Source: Terriglobales bacterium
GTDB taxonomy: Bacteria; Acidobacteriota; Terriglobia; Terriglobales; Acidobacteriaceae
DNA length: 62,837 nt
Assembly (NCBI GenBank): GCA_025980765.1
Contig: JAICXB010000021.1
Coordinates: forward strand, 1 to 62,837
Direction: 5' to 3'
The notes beneath the pieces were generated by a model, which saw only the letters and a program-made list of their open reading frames with translations, ran no database searches and was not told the origin of the DNA. The position numbers were made by a program, and so were the translations under genes. This document shows positions 53,216 to 62,799 of this stretch, one piece after another (the stretch's first letter is position 1; every line of letters starts with the position of its first letter).

Positions 53216-56200
53216 ATGTCCCGACTGCGCATGTTGTCGCTCGCCGCACTATGCATGTTTCTTTTCCTCACAGCACCGGCGTTCGCCCAATTTGAAGCGA
53301 CGATTCAAGGAACCGTCACCGACACCTCCGGCGCAATTGTTCCGGGCGCGACTGTGACTGCCACCAATCAGGCCACCGGAGTTGCCACCACGGCACAGAC
53401 GACCGGCAGCGGCGTCTATCGCATCTCCGGATTGCCGCCCGGGAGTTACACCGTAAAGGTAACGGCGCCCAGCTTCAAAGAGCACAGCGATACAAACGTG
53501 CGCGTGCTCGCGGAAACCCCACGCGGATTGAACGTCCAGCTCGTGCCCGGCGCAACTACAGAAACCGTGACCGTAACGGCCGAGAACGCTGCCGGTCTGC
53601 AGACAGAGAATGCAAACGTGACCGGGACCATTGCCGCGGAGCAGGTGAAGAACCTTCCGTCATTCGGACGAGATCCGTTTGAATTGCTTCGCCTCGCCCC
53701 CGGAGTTTTCGGCGATGCCGCGCGCGACAGCACGGGAAAAGCGTCTTTTCTTCCCAACGTCACCGGAGTTGGCGGATCGAGCAATTCGATCTACCAGGTC
53801 GAAAACCAGGCGCAAGTCATCGCCAACGGCCAGCGCGTCACTGAAAACAATTACATGATTGACGGCGTTGACGTGAACAGCCTCACCAATGGCGGATCTT
53901 CCGTCGTTACGCCCAATGAGGAATCAATTGCAGAGATCAAAGTATTGTCCAGCACCTACGCAGCGGAAGATGGGAGGAACTCAGGGGCGCAAATCAAAGT
54001 CATATCGAAGACCGGCACGAACGCGCTTCACGGCAGCGGGTTCTTCAAGTATGACGAGCCAGGATTGAACGCCTTTAACGATTTCGGCGGCTTCCAGGGC
54101 GACTTCACCAAGACAGCGCCGAGTGTGCGCGTCGATAATGCCGTGCGCAATTTCGGCGGCAGCGTCGGAGGCCCGATCAAGAAAGACAAGCTGTTCTTCT
54201 TCTTCTCATTCGAGGGAGAGCACAGGTTCACCCAGAATTTCGGTACCAATTACATCGAAACCCCGCAATTTATCCAGGAGGTCACTGCCGCCAATCCCAA
54301 CAGCATTGCCGCACAGATTTTGAACAGTCCTGGAACTGCGCCGCGCGTGCAAGCGTTGTTGACTCCGTCCTGCGCTGACATCATCGGCCCTTGCCAAGTG
54401 GTCAACGGCGGACTGGACCTCGGCAGCCCATTCCCTGCCGGTACCGGCCCGGGAGATCCTTATCTGCCACTGAACAACAATGTGGGCGGAGCTTCTCTGG
54501 GAGGTGGCTTCGACGGCATTCCCGACATAACCCTGGCGCAATTGCGCTTTCCCAGTCCGGGAACGGGATATCAGTACAACGGTCGCGTGGACTGGAACCT
54601 CAGCAGCAGGCACACCATCGCCGCGAGCACCTATCTCACCAATTCCACTTCCACCAGCCCTCCGGGAACGAACCAGACATCGGCCGCGAATCGAGACGTG
54701 ATCAGCAAGCCGTTCAGTCCTGCCGGAACCATCCTGTGGAACTGGATTGTCTCGCCAACCATGCTTAACGAGCTGCGCCTGAATTTCAGCCGCTTTGCCA
54801 TCAATGAAGTCGGCAGCAATCCCAATGCGAACTTCGGCATTCCCGACGTGGAAATTCAGGACATCCTGAAAAACGGCCGCAGAATCTGGTTTGGCATTCC
54901 GCAGGGCGAGAACACCCCGGCGCTGTTGAATCAGAACACCTATGGACTGGGCGACAATTTCAGTAAGACGCTTTCCAGGCACAATCTGAAGTTCGGTTTT
55001 GAGTATCGCAAAGAGCAGAGCAACAACAATGAAATCGGCTTTGCCCGGCCGCTGTTCACCTTTAGCCATTTGTGGAATTTCGCGAATGACGCGCCGATCT
55101 TCGAGCAGAACGCGATCAATCCGGTCAACGGCAATCCCGATCCGGCGCTCCGGCACTTCCGCACCAGCTACTACGGCGGCTTTGCGCAGGACGATTTCAA
55201 GCTCACGCCCAACCTGACTGTGAATGTCGGATTGCGTTATGAGTACTTCACACCGGTATCGGAAACGAACGGACTTCTCAGCAATCTCGTGCTGGCGGGC
55301 AATGGCCCGGATGCGATCGCCAATGCCTCATTGATCACCGGCCACACCGTCTACACAACGCCGAAGAACAACTTCGCGCCGCGCTTTGGCTTTGCGTGGA
55401 GTCCTGACATGTATCAGCGCAAGGTGGTATTCCGTGGCGGCTTCGGCATGTACTACGATCCGATTCCGGAAGCGACCTTCGATCCTGCGCGTGAGAATCC
55501 GCCATTCCACGCCTTGGAAGACAACTGCTGCGGAACATCGACCTTGGACTTCAGCACTCCGTTTGACAATGGGCTGATTCTGTACAGCCTGGGCGCTTCC
55601 AATTCGCCGCTGAGCTATCCAGGAAATCCGAAGCTTGGTGGCGGGATTGGCCCAAACAATTTCCCGGCGAATGGCGGCAGTGCTCAGGTTTATTTCACGC
55701 CGCCAAACGTGCGGCTGCCCTACGTGTACGGCTATTCATTAGAAACGGAAATGCAGCTTCCCGCTCAGGTGATATTCACCATTGGATACCAGGGCAGCGA
55801 TAGCCATCATTTGGTGCGCATCTTCGATGCAAACCAGGTATTCGATGCGCCCACTGGAGCGGTGGTGCAATCGAATCCCAGCTTCTTCATCAAGCCGGAT
55901 GTGACTGCGAACTACAACTCCATGAACGTTCGCGTCGAACGCCGCTTCGCGAACAGCTTTCAGGCGGCCCTCAAGTATCGCTGGAGCAAGAGTCTCGACG
56001 AAGTCTCATTCGGACAGCCGGACGCCAGCGTGAACGAGACCTTCCCGCGCGATCTGCGGACGGAATATGGACCATCGGATTTTGACACCACCAACTTCTT
56101 TGTCGCCTCCGGCGTCTACGATCTGCCCATGTTCCGCACCCAACATGACCTGCTCGGCAAGATTCTGGGTGGCTGGGAACTGAGCGGAATCTTCACGTGG

Positions 56201-56686
56201 CACTCCGGATTCCCCTGGACGCCGGTGCAGAACGGCTGCCTGCAAACTCCCGGACAGCAGTTCATCTGCACGATTCGCCCGATTGGCTTTTCCGGCGGGG
56301 CAGGAACCGATCAATCGAACAGCGTCTTTCTGAGTCCGGGCGGGAACTTCTCGAATTTAGGCTCGGACTTTGGCTTCACGCTGGCGCCGAACAATTGCAT
56401 CGTTAGTGCCTGCGCTCCGGGCGTGGGACGCAATTCGCAGCGCGGGCCGCAGTATCACTCGCTGGACATGACCTTCGGCAAGAACACTCCGTTGCCATTC
56501 CTAAGTGAAAGAGCGGTTCTGCAGTTGCGGCTCAATGCCTTCAACGTCACCAACCACCTGAACCTGGCGCCCTTCAGCTTCAATAGCGACAGCACCATCA
56601 TTCAAAGCCAGTTTTTTGGAACGGCGGGGACAACGCCGGCTCTGGCTGGCAGAGTGCTGGAACTGCAGGCGCGGTTCGATTTCTAA
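53216..56686 (+). CDS. Oar-like TonB-dependent outer-membrane receptor
   Basis: 1,156 residues. Signal peptide 1-24; carboxypeptidase-regulatory-like domain about 28-110 (ATIQGTVTDTSGAIVPGATV); plug about 115-260 (EQVKNLPSFGRDPFELLRLA, NNYMIDGVDVNSLTNGG); then the barrel to the C-terminal ...LELQARFDF. It has the same architecture as the receptor at 37588. The GH39 gene follows without a gap (TAAATG or a 45-base gap to the preferred start), and LacI operators lie upstream. This ties its ligand to the product of that glycosidase, probably a xylo-oligosaccharide or related glycoside. No SusD. Confidence 0.92.
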   Translation: MSRLRMLSLAALCMFLFLTAPAFAQFEATIQGTVTDTSGAIVPGATVTATNQATGVATTAQTTGSGVYRISGLPPGSYTVKVTAPSFKEHSDTNVRVLAETPRGLNVQLVPGATTETVTVTAENAAGLQTENANVTGTIAAEQVKNLPSFGRDPFELLRLAPGVFGDAARDSTGKASFLPNVTGVGGSSNSIYQVENQAQVIANGQRVTENNYMIDGVDVNSLTNGGSSVVTPNEESIAEIKVLSSTYAAEDGRNSGAQIKVISKTGTNALHGSGFFKYDEPGLNAFNDFGGFQGDFTKTAPSVRVDNAVRNFGGSVGGPIKKDKLFFFFSFEGEHRFTQNFGTNYIETPQFIQEVTAANPNSIAAQILNSPGTAPRVQALLTPSCADIIGPCQVVNGGLDLGSPFPAGTGPGDPYLPLNNNVGGASLGGGFDGIPDITLAQLRFPSPGTGYQYNGRVDWNLSSRHTIAASTYLTNSTSTSPPGTNQTSAANRDVISKPFSPAGTILWNWIVSPTMLNELRLNFSRFAINEVGSNPNANFGIPDVEIQDILKNGRRIWFGIPQGENTPALLNQNTYGLGDNFSKTLSRHNLKFGFEYRKEQSNNNEIGFARPLFTFSHLWNFANDAPIFEQNAINPVNGNPDPALRHFRTSYYGGFAQDDFKLTPNLTVNVGLRYEYFTPVSETNGLLSNLVLAGNGPDAIANASLITGHTVYTTPKNNFAPRFGFAWSPDMYQRKVVFRGGFGMYYDPIPEATFDPARENPPFHALEDNCCGTSTLDFSTPFDNGLILYSLGASNSPLSYPGNPKLGGGIGPNNFPANGGSAQVYFTPPNVRLPYVYGYSLETEMQLPAQVIFTIGYQGSDSHHLVRIFDANQVFDAPTGAVVQSNPSFFIKPDVTANYNSMNVRVERRFANSFQAALKYRWSKSLDEVSFGQPDASVNETFPRDLRTEYGPSDFDTTNFFVASGVYDLPMFRTQHDLLGKILGGWELSGIFTWHSGFPWTPVQNGCLQTPGQQFICTIRPIGFSGGAGTDQSNSVFLSPGGNFSNLGSDFGFTLAPNNCIVSACAPGVGRNSQRGPQYHSLDMTFGKNTPLPFLSERAVLQLRLNAFNVTNHLNLAPFSFNSDSTIIQSQFFGTAGTTPALAGRVLELQARFDF

Positions 56687-56731
56687 ATGGTTCTCAAGCG
56701 GGGGCAGATCACTCTGCTCCCGGCTCTCGTC

Positions 56732-58246
56732 ATGGCGAAACGCACCGTAGCCTCTTGTCTGCTTTCGTGTCTGCTGCTGATTACGCTCGTGTCGCACGCC
56801 CAGGTTTCTGAGTCTGCGGTCACGAGCGAGGTCATAAGCGTCAACGTCGCCGGTCCCTCAACTCCATTCCCGCATTTCTGGGAACAGATGTTTGGCTCCG
56901 GTCGCGCGGTGCTCAGCTTGCGCGATAGTTATCGCCGCGATCTCGATTGGGTGCACCAGATCACCGTCTTCGAGTATGTGCGCTTCCACGCAATCTTCCA
57001 CGACGACATGGGCGTCTATGACGAAGATGCCCAAGGCCGTCCGGTTTACAACTTCTCTTATGTAGACCAGGTGTATGACGGACTGCTGCAGCACGGTGTC
57101 CGCCCATTTGTTGAAATCAGCTTCATGCCGCGGAAGTTGGCAGCGTTGCCGGTCCTGCATCCGTTCTGGTATCACCCCTCGCCTTCGCCGCCGAAGGACT
57201 ACGCGAAGTGGGACGCGCTCATCACCGCCTTTGCCCGGCATTTAATCGACCGCTACGGCATCGAGGAAGTCAGCAAGTGGTACTTCGAAGTTTGGAATGA
57301 ACCCAATATTGATTTCTGGGCGGGGGATCCCAAGCAAGCGACATACTTTGAGCTCTACGACCACACCGCTCGCGCGCTGAAGGCGGTGAATCCGCGCCTT
57401 CGCGTTGGCGGACCAGCGACCGCGCAGGCCGCGTGGGCGCCGGAATTCATCCAGCACGTGGTGCAGGCGAATGTGCCCGCAGATTTCTTTTCCACTCACG
57501 TCTACGCGAACGACACGGCGAGTGACGTCTTTGGAACCAATGAAAACATCCCCCGCGACAAAATGGTCTGCCGGGCGGTGAAGAAAGTTCACGACCAGAT
57601 CAAGGCATCGGCCAAGCCGAATCTTCCGCTCATCTGGAGTGAGTACAACGCCAGTTATAAAAATGAGCCGGAGATCACGGATTCTGTCTTTATGGCGCCG
57701 TGGTTGGCCGACACCATCCGCCAGTGTGACGGGCTCGTCAACATCATGTCCTACTGGACCTTTTCCGATGTCTTCGAAGAACAGGGAGTAGTGAAGCAAC
57801 CGTTCTATGGCGGGTTCGGACTCGTCGCCGCGGGCGGACTGCCCAAACCGGCGTTCAACGCTTTCAAGGTGCTTCACCTGCTGGGAGATCGACGTCTGCC
57901 GTTACAGTCCGAACACGCATTGGCGACGAAACGAGGCAAGTCCCTGATTCTCGCAGCGTGGAATTTGGTCTTGCCCGGCGAAAGCGGAGCTCCATCGTCG
58001 ATCACATTTGAGCTAAACGGACTTTCCGGACAGCATTCCGCGCACGTCTATCGCGTCGACAACACGCACGGATCGCTGCTCAACGCATATAGGATGATGG
58101 GCAGCCCAGCCACTCCAACCCAGGCACAGCTCCAGCAACTGCGAGACGCCGCGCAGCTCGGTTCACCGCAACAGGAGACCGTAAATGGCAATCGACTCTC
58201 AATTAACCTGCCGGCGCAAAGCCTGGCAGTGATCGAGATTCAGTGA
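56732..58246 (+). CDS. GH39-like beta-xylosidase/glycosidase
   Basis: 504 residues, exported (signal peptide TVASCLLSCLLLITLVSHAQ). A TIM barrel with the GH39 active site: acid/base Glu190 in YFEVWNEPNIDFW and nucleophile Glu304 in LPLIWSEYNASY, followed by a beta-sandwich. It removes beta-xylose or a related sugar from oligomers. It is co-transcribed with the TonB receptor; an ATG at 56687 would abut the receptor stop, but ATG 56732 starts the signal peptide, so I prefer it. Regulated with the receptor by LacI. Confidence 0.9.
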   Translation: MAKRTVASCLLSCLLLITLVSHAQVSESAVTSEVISVNVAGPSTPFPHFWEQMFGSGRAVLSLRDSYRRDLDWVHQITVFEYVRFHAIFHDDMGVYDEDAQGRPVYNFSYVDQVYDGLLQHGVRPFVEISFMPRKLAALPVLHPFWYHPSPSPPKDYAKWDALITAFARHLIDRYGIEEVSKWYFEVWNEPNIDFWAGDPKQATYFELYDHTARALKAVNPRLRVGGPATAQAAWAPEFIQHVVQANVPADFFSTHVYANDTASDVFGTNENIPRDKMVCRAVKKVHDQIKASAKPNLPLIWSEYNASYKNEPEITDSVFMAPWLADTIRQCDGLVNIMSYWTFSDVFEEQGVVKQPFYGGFGLVAAGGLPKPAFNAFKVLHLLGDRRLPLQSEHALATKRGKSLILAAWNLVLPGESGAPSSITFELNGLSGQHSAHVYRVDNTHGSLLNAYRMMGSPATPTQAQLQQLRDAAQLGSPQQETVNGNRLSINLPAQSLAVIEIQ

Positions 58247-58548
58247 ACCTGCATGTTCTCGGATGCTGCAGGCGACTTCACGTACGTTATTCACAGTTTT
58301 TTGGCGTATCTTCAGAACTGTCATCCTGACGACGAGCGCTCAACTCCGCGTGAGCGGAGTTGGGCGAGAGGAGGAAGGACCCCTACGATAGTCGCGGTCG
58401 CCTTTGCAAGTTGGGACTCTTCGACCACGAATCCTGGTTGAGGAGCCCTGCATCCAGCAATTTCTTCCGATGCATCACGGGAGATCCTTCGGCCGCTTCG
58501 CGTCCTTTAGGATGACAGTCGACAACAAATTGCGCTAAATCCAGCAAA
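58247..58548. repeat. Spacer with TCATCCTGA / AGGATGACAG repeat
   Basis: No gene. CTGTCATCCTGACGACGAGC (58318-58337) and, inverted, CGTCCTTTAGGATGACAG (58501-58518) bound a segment with an AACTCCGCGTGAGCGGAGTT hairpin (58348-58367) and GGGAGATCCTTCGGCCGCTT (58481-58500). The right part is nearly identical to 41343-41384. Confidence 0.6.
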
Positions 58549-59829
58549 CTACGGCTTTTCCCGCCTGAATCCCACTGCCTTCATCGCCCGTGTAATCTCC
58601 CGATTTCGCATGAAGCTCTTCCACACGCCCCGGTTGCGAAGATTTTCCGTCATGAGCAGTGTAATGCCCAAATCGATACCGAGCACCTCCGAGTCATACC
58701 AGCCCGTTTTGGGATTGAATGCATCGACAAAGCCATAGCGCGTCCAGGCCCGCGGATAGCGATCGAAGATCGTCTTCAATACCAGCCGGCAATCCTCGGG
58801 GGTGAACACCAGCGAGCCGCCGGCGGCGCACGGAACCACGGTGCCGTCGATCGGTCCCATTGCCGGAGGCCCGCCCCACACCACATAGCCGTGCTCGGAA
58901 TCGGACGCGGTGATTCCCCACAGCTCATTGCTGAACCAGGGATAGCGATCGTGCAGGCCCAGGCAAAAACGCTTGTGCGCGATGGTTGCGATAGTGGAAT
59001 TCTGGAAATAATCGGCATGGGCGTCGCGCTGATTGCGAAAATCTACCCATGCGTGCGCCGACTGATGGATGAACAACGGCGCCGGAGCGCTGATGTAGCG
59101 CAAATCTCCATATTGAAAGATAGGACGACTCCACGCTTCCCACGATGAAGCTGGAATCGCATGCGTGGGAGAGCCGATCGCCAGCAGGTACATGCCTGTT
59201 AACTCCGAATAGGAGTCCCAGCGATAGCGCAGGAATCCGCCTTCCGGCTTCCAGCCATGGTCCAGAGTGTCGCCGCCATTCAGCATCCACTTCCAATCCA
59301 CTCGCGTGTAGATGTCGTTCGCCAATTGCGCGATCTTCGCATCTCCTTCGAAATACGTTCGGCAATGCAAGATACCGAGCAGCAGAATCGCGGTGTCGAT
59401 AGACGAAACTTCGCTGCTGAACGCGCGCGCCGCGGTGTGCATATCGATGAAATGGTAGAAGAACCCGTGCTCATTCGGCATTCGCTGCGCGATGAATTCC
59501 AGGGTCCTCTCGACGCGAATGCGAACTTCCCCGGGATTCAGAAAACGGTTTTGATGGGCAATGCACATCGCACTCAGTCCAAAACCCGTGGCGGCAATGC
59601 TGGAGATGGTGTGCGAGTCGCGCTCGCTGTGCCGCGCTCGATCTTTGACTTGTCCCGTTTCAGGATCGGTTTGTTCAAAAAAGAAGCGGCAGGCCCGCCG
59701 CTCAACTTCAATCAGAAGATCGTCATCATTGGGGGTGCTTGAACGCTTCCTCTCAACCGCCAGCAGCTCGAGCGCCCCAGGGATGCAGGCAGCCAGTGAG
59801 CACACGAAGCTGCGCCGAGTGATTGCCAT
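58549..59829 (-). CDS. GH144-like (Glycoamylase domain) glucanase
   Basis: 426 residues. The N-terminus (TRRSFVCSLAACIPG) has a twin-arginine signal, so the protein is exported folded. The rest is an (alpha/alpha)6 domain of the Glycoamylase/GH144 type: RACRFFFEQTDPETGQVKDR, SIAATGFGLSAMCIAHQNRF, YRWDSYSELTGMYLLAIGSP, WGITASDSEHGYVVWGGPPA and GFVDAFNPKTGWYDSEVLGI are typical. Characterised members cut beta-1,2-glucans; the exact substrate here is inferred. It lies next to the GH39 gene, on the opposite strand. Confidence 0.88.
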   Translation of the reverse strand: MAITRRSFVCSLAACIPGALELLAVERKRSSTPNDDDLLIEVERRACRFFFEQTDPETGQVKDRARHSERDSHTISSIAATGFGLSAMCIAHQNRFLNPGEVRIRVERTLEFIAQRMPNEHGFFYHFIDMHTAARAFSSEVSSIDTAILLLGILHCRTYFEGDAKIAQLANDIYTRVDWKWMLNGGDTLDHGWKPEGGFLRYRWDSYSELTGMYLLAIGSPTHAIPASSWEAWSRPIFQYGDLRYISAPAPLFIHQSAHAWVDFRNQRDAHADYFQNSTIATIAHKRFCLGLHDRYPWFSNELWGITASDSEHGYVVWGGPPAMGPIDGTVVPCAAGGSLVFTPEDCRLVLKTIFDRYPRAWTRYGFVDAFNPKTGWYDSEVLGIDLGITLLMTENLRNRGVWKSFMRNREITRAMKAVGFRREKP

Positions 59830-59946
59830 GGATGCTTGCGTGAAACTGTCACTGTTCTAACACACGGAGTCGGCAAGACTCCGGGCTGTTTGCCTCGGAG
59901 CTCGATCTCCGACGCGCCTAACACCTGAGCGCTTGATTTGCCGGGG

Positions 59947-60345
59947 CTACTTCTTGGGCCTGTTTTTGTCTCTGAGATTGAGCGCCACGGCCGCGCGAAT
60001 CAGGTCATTCAAGGCCGGCTCATCGATCTTGTCGCCTTCGTGGATGTCGATGGCGCGTCTGACATTCCCTTCGAGGCTGGAGTTGAATAGACCGGCAGGA
60101 TCTTTCAACGCAGCTCCCTTGGCAAATGTCATCTTGACGACGTTCTTGTACGTCTCTCCGGTGCAGACGATGCCGCCGTGAGACCAGACGGGCGTTCCGG
60201 GATTCGTGGCTTTCACCCACTTCCACTCTTCCACGATCTCAGGGTCAGCCGCGTGTATGGTTGCGCGCACCTTTGCCAGCGTCTTCCCGCGCCAGTCCCC
60301 AAGTTCCTTGATCTTCTTGTCTATCTTTGCAGAGGCAGATTCCAC
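59947..60345 (-). CDS. DUF1801 domain protein
   Basis: 132 residues, cytosolic, matching the DUF1801/YdhG-like family (LGDWRGKTLAKVRATIHAAD, EEWKWVKATNPGTPVWSHGG, VKMTFAKGAALKDPAGLFNS). The fold is a small alpha/beta domain of unknown function. The start is GTG 60345 with GGAG 8 bases upstream. It lies downstream of another small gene (60362) on the same strand, 16 bases apart, probably as an operon. Confidence 0.85.
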   Translation of the reverse strand: MESASAKIDKKIKELGDWRGKTLAKVRATIHAADPEIVEEWKWVKATNPGTPVWSHGGIVCTGETYKNVVKMTFAKGAALKDPAGLFNSSLEGNVRRAIDIHEGDKIDEPALNDLIRAAVALNLRDKNRPKK

Positions 60346-60361
60346 CGGGATTGCTCCTTTT

Positions 60362-60595
60362 TCAGTCGTGCTCTAATTCGGTTACGAGTTCCACGTATTC
60401 CGGTTCGATCCAAATGGTCTCGAATCGCTTGCCCGTGACTTTGCCAACTTCGAGTTCGAGCCAATCCTTTTGAAACGCTTGGATTCGAAATACGTGCCCC
60501 AAGCACTTCGCGAAGACGGACTTGGTGTTCATTACTCCGTCGTCAATCAAACCTGGCGGAAGCTTAACTATTTTCACTTTATCGCCTACTTGCAT
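60362..60595 (-). CDS. Small beta-barrel-like protein
   Basis: 77 residues that I cannot assign. The N-terminus (MQVGDKVKIVKLPPGLIDDG) resembles an SH3/KOW-type small barrel, and the rest (LGHVFRIQAF, LELEVGKVTGKRFETIWIEP) fits alternating strands. Upstream of the DUF1801 gene on the same strand. Function unknown. Confidence 0.6.
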   Translation of the reverse strand: MQVGDKVKIVKLPPGLIDDGVMNTKSVFAKCLGHVFRIQAFQKDWLELEVGKVTGKRFETIWIEPEYVELVTELEHD

Positions 60596-60670
60596 GAGCT
60601 GACGCGAAGGATCCAGCGACCGAGTTCCCCCCGTCTTGGTCGCCTACGGCAAACTTGCCCGTAGAGATAA

Positions 60671-60682
60671 CATGATATCATG
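60671..60682. promoter_or_regulatory. Palindromic operator of VapBC-type operon
   Basis: CATGATATCATG is a perfect 12-bp palindrome five bases before the antitoxin ATG at 60688, the right place for autorepression by the RHH antitoxin. Confidence 0.6.
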
Positions 60683-60687
60683 GGTTC

Positions 60688-60942
60688 ATGAGACGTACAT
60701 TGATCCAACTGGATGAAGCCACCTACGGCAAGCTGAGGCAGCAGGCTTTTCGGCAGGAACGGTCGATTTCTGCAGTAGTTCGGGAAATGGTGAAAGCAGG
60801 TATAGAAGGCAAAGCCAATGCCGCAAAACCGAAGCGTCTGAGTGAATTTCAATCGGTGGCAGCAGGCCGATCGAAATCTGGCCGCAGCGCCCCTGTATCG
60901 GAGCGGCACGACGAGGCGTTGGCAGCGGTATTCGACAAATGA
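60688..60942 (+). CDS. RHH-type antitoxin
   Basis: 84 residues. The N-terminal ribbon-helix-helix (RRTLIQLDEATYGKLRQQAF, then RSISAVVREMVKAG) binds DNA as a dimer; the C-terminal half (SVAAGRSKSGRSAPVSERHD) would hold the toxin. Its last codon overlaps the toxin start by four bases (ATGA). Intact pair with the PIN toxin. Confidence 0.9.
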   Translation: MRRTLIQLDEATYGKLRQQAFRQERSISAVVREMVKAGIEGKANAAKPKRLSEFQSVAAGRSKSGRSAPVSERHDEALAAVFDK

Positions 60943-61334
60943 TCTTTGTCGACAGTTCGGCAATCTACGCCTGGGCAGATTCGGCCGATCCCAACCACTC
61001 CATTGCGCTCCGGCGCCTTGAGGCGATCCTCGAACAAGAGGAAGAGATGCTGACCCATAATTATGTGCTGGTCGAGTCGATGGCGCTGCTTCAGGCCCGC
61101 CTCGGGATGGCCGCCGCGGTGAAGTTCGCCAGAGACGCGAAAAATTTCGTTCTCGAGTGGGTGGACGAGGACTTGCACGCTCGTGCCGTCCGAGAGCTGG
61201 AGATCTCGAAAAAGCGCCAGATCAGCCTGGTGGATCACATCAGTTTTCTCGTAATGAGGCAGCATCATGTGACTGCCGCCTTTGCTTTCGACTCCGATTT
61301 TGCTGCGGCAGGTTTCCGGCTCTTGTCAGACTAG
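60939..61334 (+). CDS. vapC: VapC-type PIN-domain toxin
   Basis: 131 residues. PIN ribonuclease: first Asp in MIFVDSSAIYAWADSADPNH, Glu in HNYVLVESMALLQARLG, and the last acidic pair in ISLVDHISFLVMRQ and FAFDSDFAAAGFRLL. The ATG overlaps the antitoxin stop. Intact. Different in subfamily from the toxin at 30966 (that one is of the Phd-linked type). Confidence 0.9.
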   Translation: MIFVDSSAIYAWADSADPNHSIALRRLEAILEQEEEMLTHNYVLVESMALLQARLGMAAAVKFARDAKNFVLEWVDEDLHARAVRELEISKKRQISLVDHISFLVMRQHHVTAAFAFDSDFAAAGFRLLSD

Positions 61335-61392
61335 GGCCATTCCAACCGGCAGAACGGGACTGTTCGCTCTATAGCTCGCCTGCAGCCCGTTG

Positions 61393-61698
61393 TCAGGCCA
61401 GTCTCTTCCAAATCAGCCGCCTAACCACATGGCCTTTCCACATCCACAATCCAGTAAGGACAATCATTGGAACGAAAACATATCGAGTCGCGGGGGCGTA
61501 CTGGGGAATCTTGTCAAACGGACTATAGATGTAACCCGCGATAGGAATGGCAAGGATGATGTGAATCCAGCGAAAAATCGAACGTTGCATGCCTGGCTTC
61601 ATGATCTTCTCTTTGCCTTGCATTGAGGTAAGGTGCGTTGTCGAAAGTGTAGTACTCATAGTCGCCTCCGCGAGAGTGGCTGATGCATTGGAATTCAT
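61393..61698 (-). CDS. Small two-helix membrane protein
   Basis: 101 residues, with membrane spans at about 43-58 (WIHIILAIPIAGYIYS) and 73-88 (YVFVPMIVLTGLWMW) and a basic C-terminus (HVVRRLIWKRLA). The ATG at 61698 overlaps the stop of the SRPBCC gene by four bases, so it is the third gene of an ArsR-SRPBCC-membrane operon. Function unknown. Confidence 0.8.
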   Translation of the reverse strand: MNSNASATLAEATMSTTLSTTHLTSMQGKEKIMKPGMQRSIFRWIHIILAIPIAGYIYSPFDKIPQYAPATRYVFVPMIVLTGLWMWKGHVVRRLIWKRLA

Positions 61699-62249
61699 GA
61701 CTTTTGCGCCGCCTTGGGCGGCCAATTGGGTGCTTTCACGCCGAACTGCGCAGCGTACTCGGCGTTCAGCCGCTGCCAGCCGTCGAACTTTATCGCCTCG
61801 GGGCCAACCATGCGGCCGATAGGTCTTCCGCTGAGAAGGCGATCGAGGACATCGAACGCAATGTGCCACCCGGCAGCGCCCATTGAGATGAAGCGGCGAT
61901 CGATGTTGTGCCACAGCGTCAGCCGCGTGCCACCGCCAGAGGGCTCGAGTTCCCACCGGGTATCGTCGTATTCGAGCACATTCGGAGCTTCGGCTCGCGT
62001 AACTTTTGTGTCCATCGCCGTGGGCGTTCCTACCCAAGTGAGCTTCACCGTTCCAACGTTCGCCAGGCTGTGATCGACATCAAATGGCGCCCACTCGCGC
62101 AGGTGCGCCGGGTCTGTGAGCGCCTTCCAGACTTTTTCCCGCGAGTGGCGCAGCTCTCTCGTGAGAATGAGCGTCCACTTATCTCCGTCGTTCTTTCGCA
62201 CCTGCGCTCCGCCGGCCGGACCCGGTGTGTATTGCTCGCGAATCGTCAT
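61695..62249 (-). CDS. SRPBCC/AHSA1-like ligand-binding protein
   Basis: 184 residues. An SRPBCC (START-like, AHSA1/polyketide cyclase 2) fold: TLILTRELRHSREKVWKALT, HLREWAPFDVDHSL, DDTRWELEPSGGGTRLTLWH. It binds a hydrophobic ligand or acts on it in the cytosol. ATG 62249 has GAGGAGA upstream and overlaps the ArsR stop (ATGA). Pairs of ArsR with SRPBCC proteins are common, the regulator controlling its partner. Confidence 0.9.
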   Translation of the reverse strand: MTIREQYTPGPAGGAQVRKNDGDKWTLILTRELRHSREKVWKALTDPAHLREWAPFDVDHSLANVGTVKLTWVGTPTAMDTKVTRAEAPNVLEYDDTRWELEPSGGGTRLTLWHNIDRRFISMGAAGWHIAFDVLDRLLSGRPIGRMVGPEAIKFDGWQRLNAEYAAQFGVKAPNWPPKAAQKS

Positions 62250-62596
62250 CTTCTTCTCCTCATCTTCTTTCTTTTTAGGGTTGATTGATTTTGATCCATG
62301 CGGTCGAGGTGGCGTTCGAGAGCATCCACGTGAGCGGACCAGAACCGTCGGAACTGAGCCAGCCACGCATCCACCTCCTGAAGCGGTCCAGGCCTCAGCC
62401 GGTAAAGACGGCGCTGTGCGTCCACCGTGGACTCCACGAAACCCGCCTCACGCAGTACCCGCAGGTGCTTTGACACGGTCGGTTGCGGCATACCAAGCCG
62501 ACGCTCGATCTCTCCGACGGACTGTTCTGACGAAACCAGAAGACCCAAAATCGCCCGCCGGCTCGGCTCCGCAATGACTTCGAAGGCAGATTCCAC
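62246..62596 (-). CDS. ArsR family winged-helix regulator
   Basis: 116 residues. Winged helix of the ArsR/SmtB fold: FEVIAEPSRRAILGLLVSSE, then GEIERRLGMPQPTVSKHLRV and LREAGFVESTVDAQRRLYRL. No obvious metal-binding cysteines. It heads an operon with SRPBCC and membrane genes. GTG 62596 is chosen because the promoter at 62603-62632 would start transcription at or next to it, giving a leaderless mRNA; longer frames would cover the promoter. Confidence 0.88.
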   Translation of the reverse strand: MESAFEVIAEPSRRAILGLLVSSEQSVGEIERRLGMPQPTVSKHLRVLREAGFVESTVDAQRRLYRLRPGPLQEVDAWLAQFRRFWSAHVDALERHLDRMDQNQSTLKRKKMRRRR

Positions 62597-62602
62597 TTTC
62601 TT

Positions 62603-62632
62603 TATATACCTCACATCGCATATACGTGTCAA
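62603..62632 (-). promoter_or_regulatory. Promoter of ArsR operon
   Basis: On the minus strand TTGACA (62632-62627) and TATATA (62608-62603) are 18 bases apart. The expected transcription start is about 62596, the GTG codon itself. A GCATATACGTG word in the spacer may bind the regulator. Confidence 0.6.
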
Positions 62633-62799
62633 GGCATATTATGAGAAAGGACGCCGCGGAAGAAAAATGCTCTGAACTCTAAGGACTAATGGATTGAGGC
62701 TGTTTGAATGGATAAGTATGAAGAAGGGTTCTCCCGAGGGCTACTATGCCGAGACCGGCGATCAAGCGCCGGCTCAGAAAGCACACTCAGGAGAAACCC

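Noticed and set aside
53216..56686. SusCD-type system
   Set aside because: The receptors lack any SusD-like neighbour and have Oar-like architecture.
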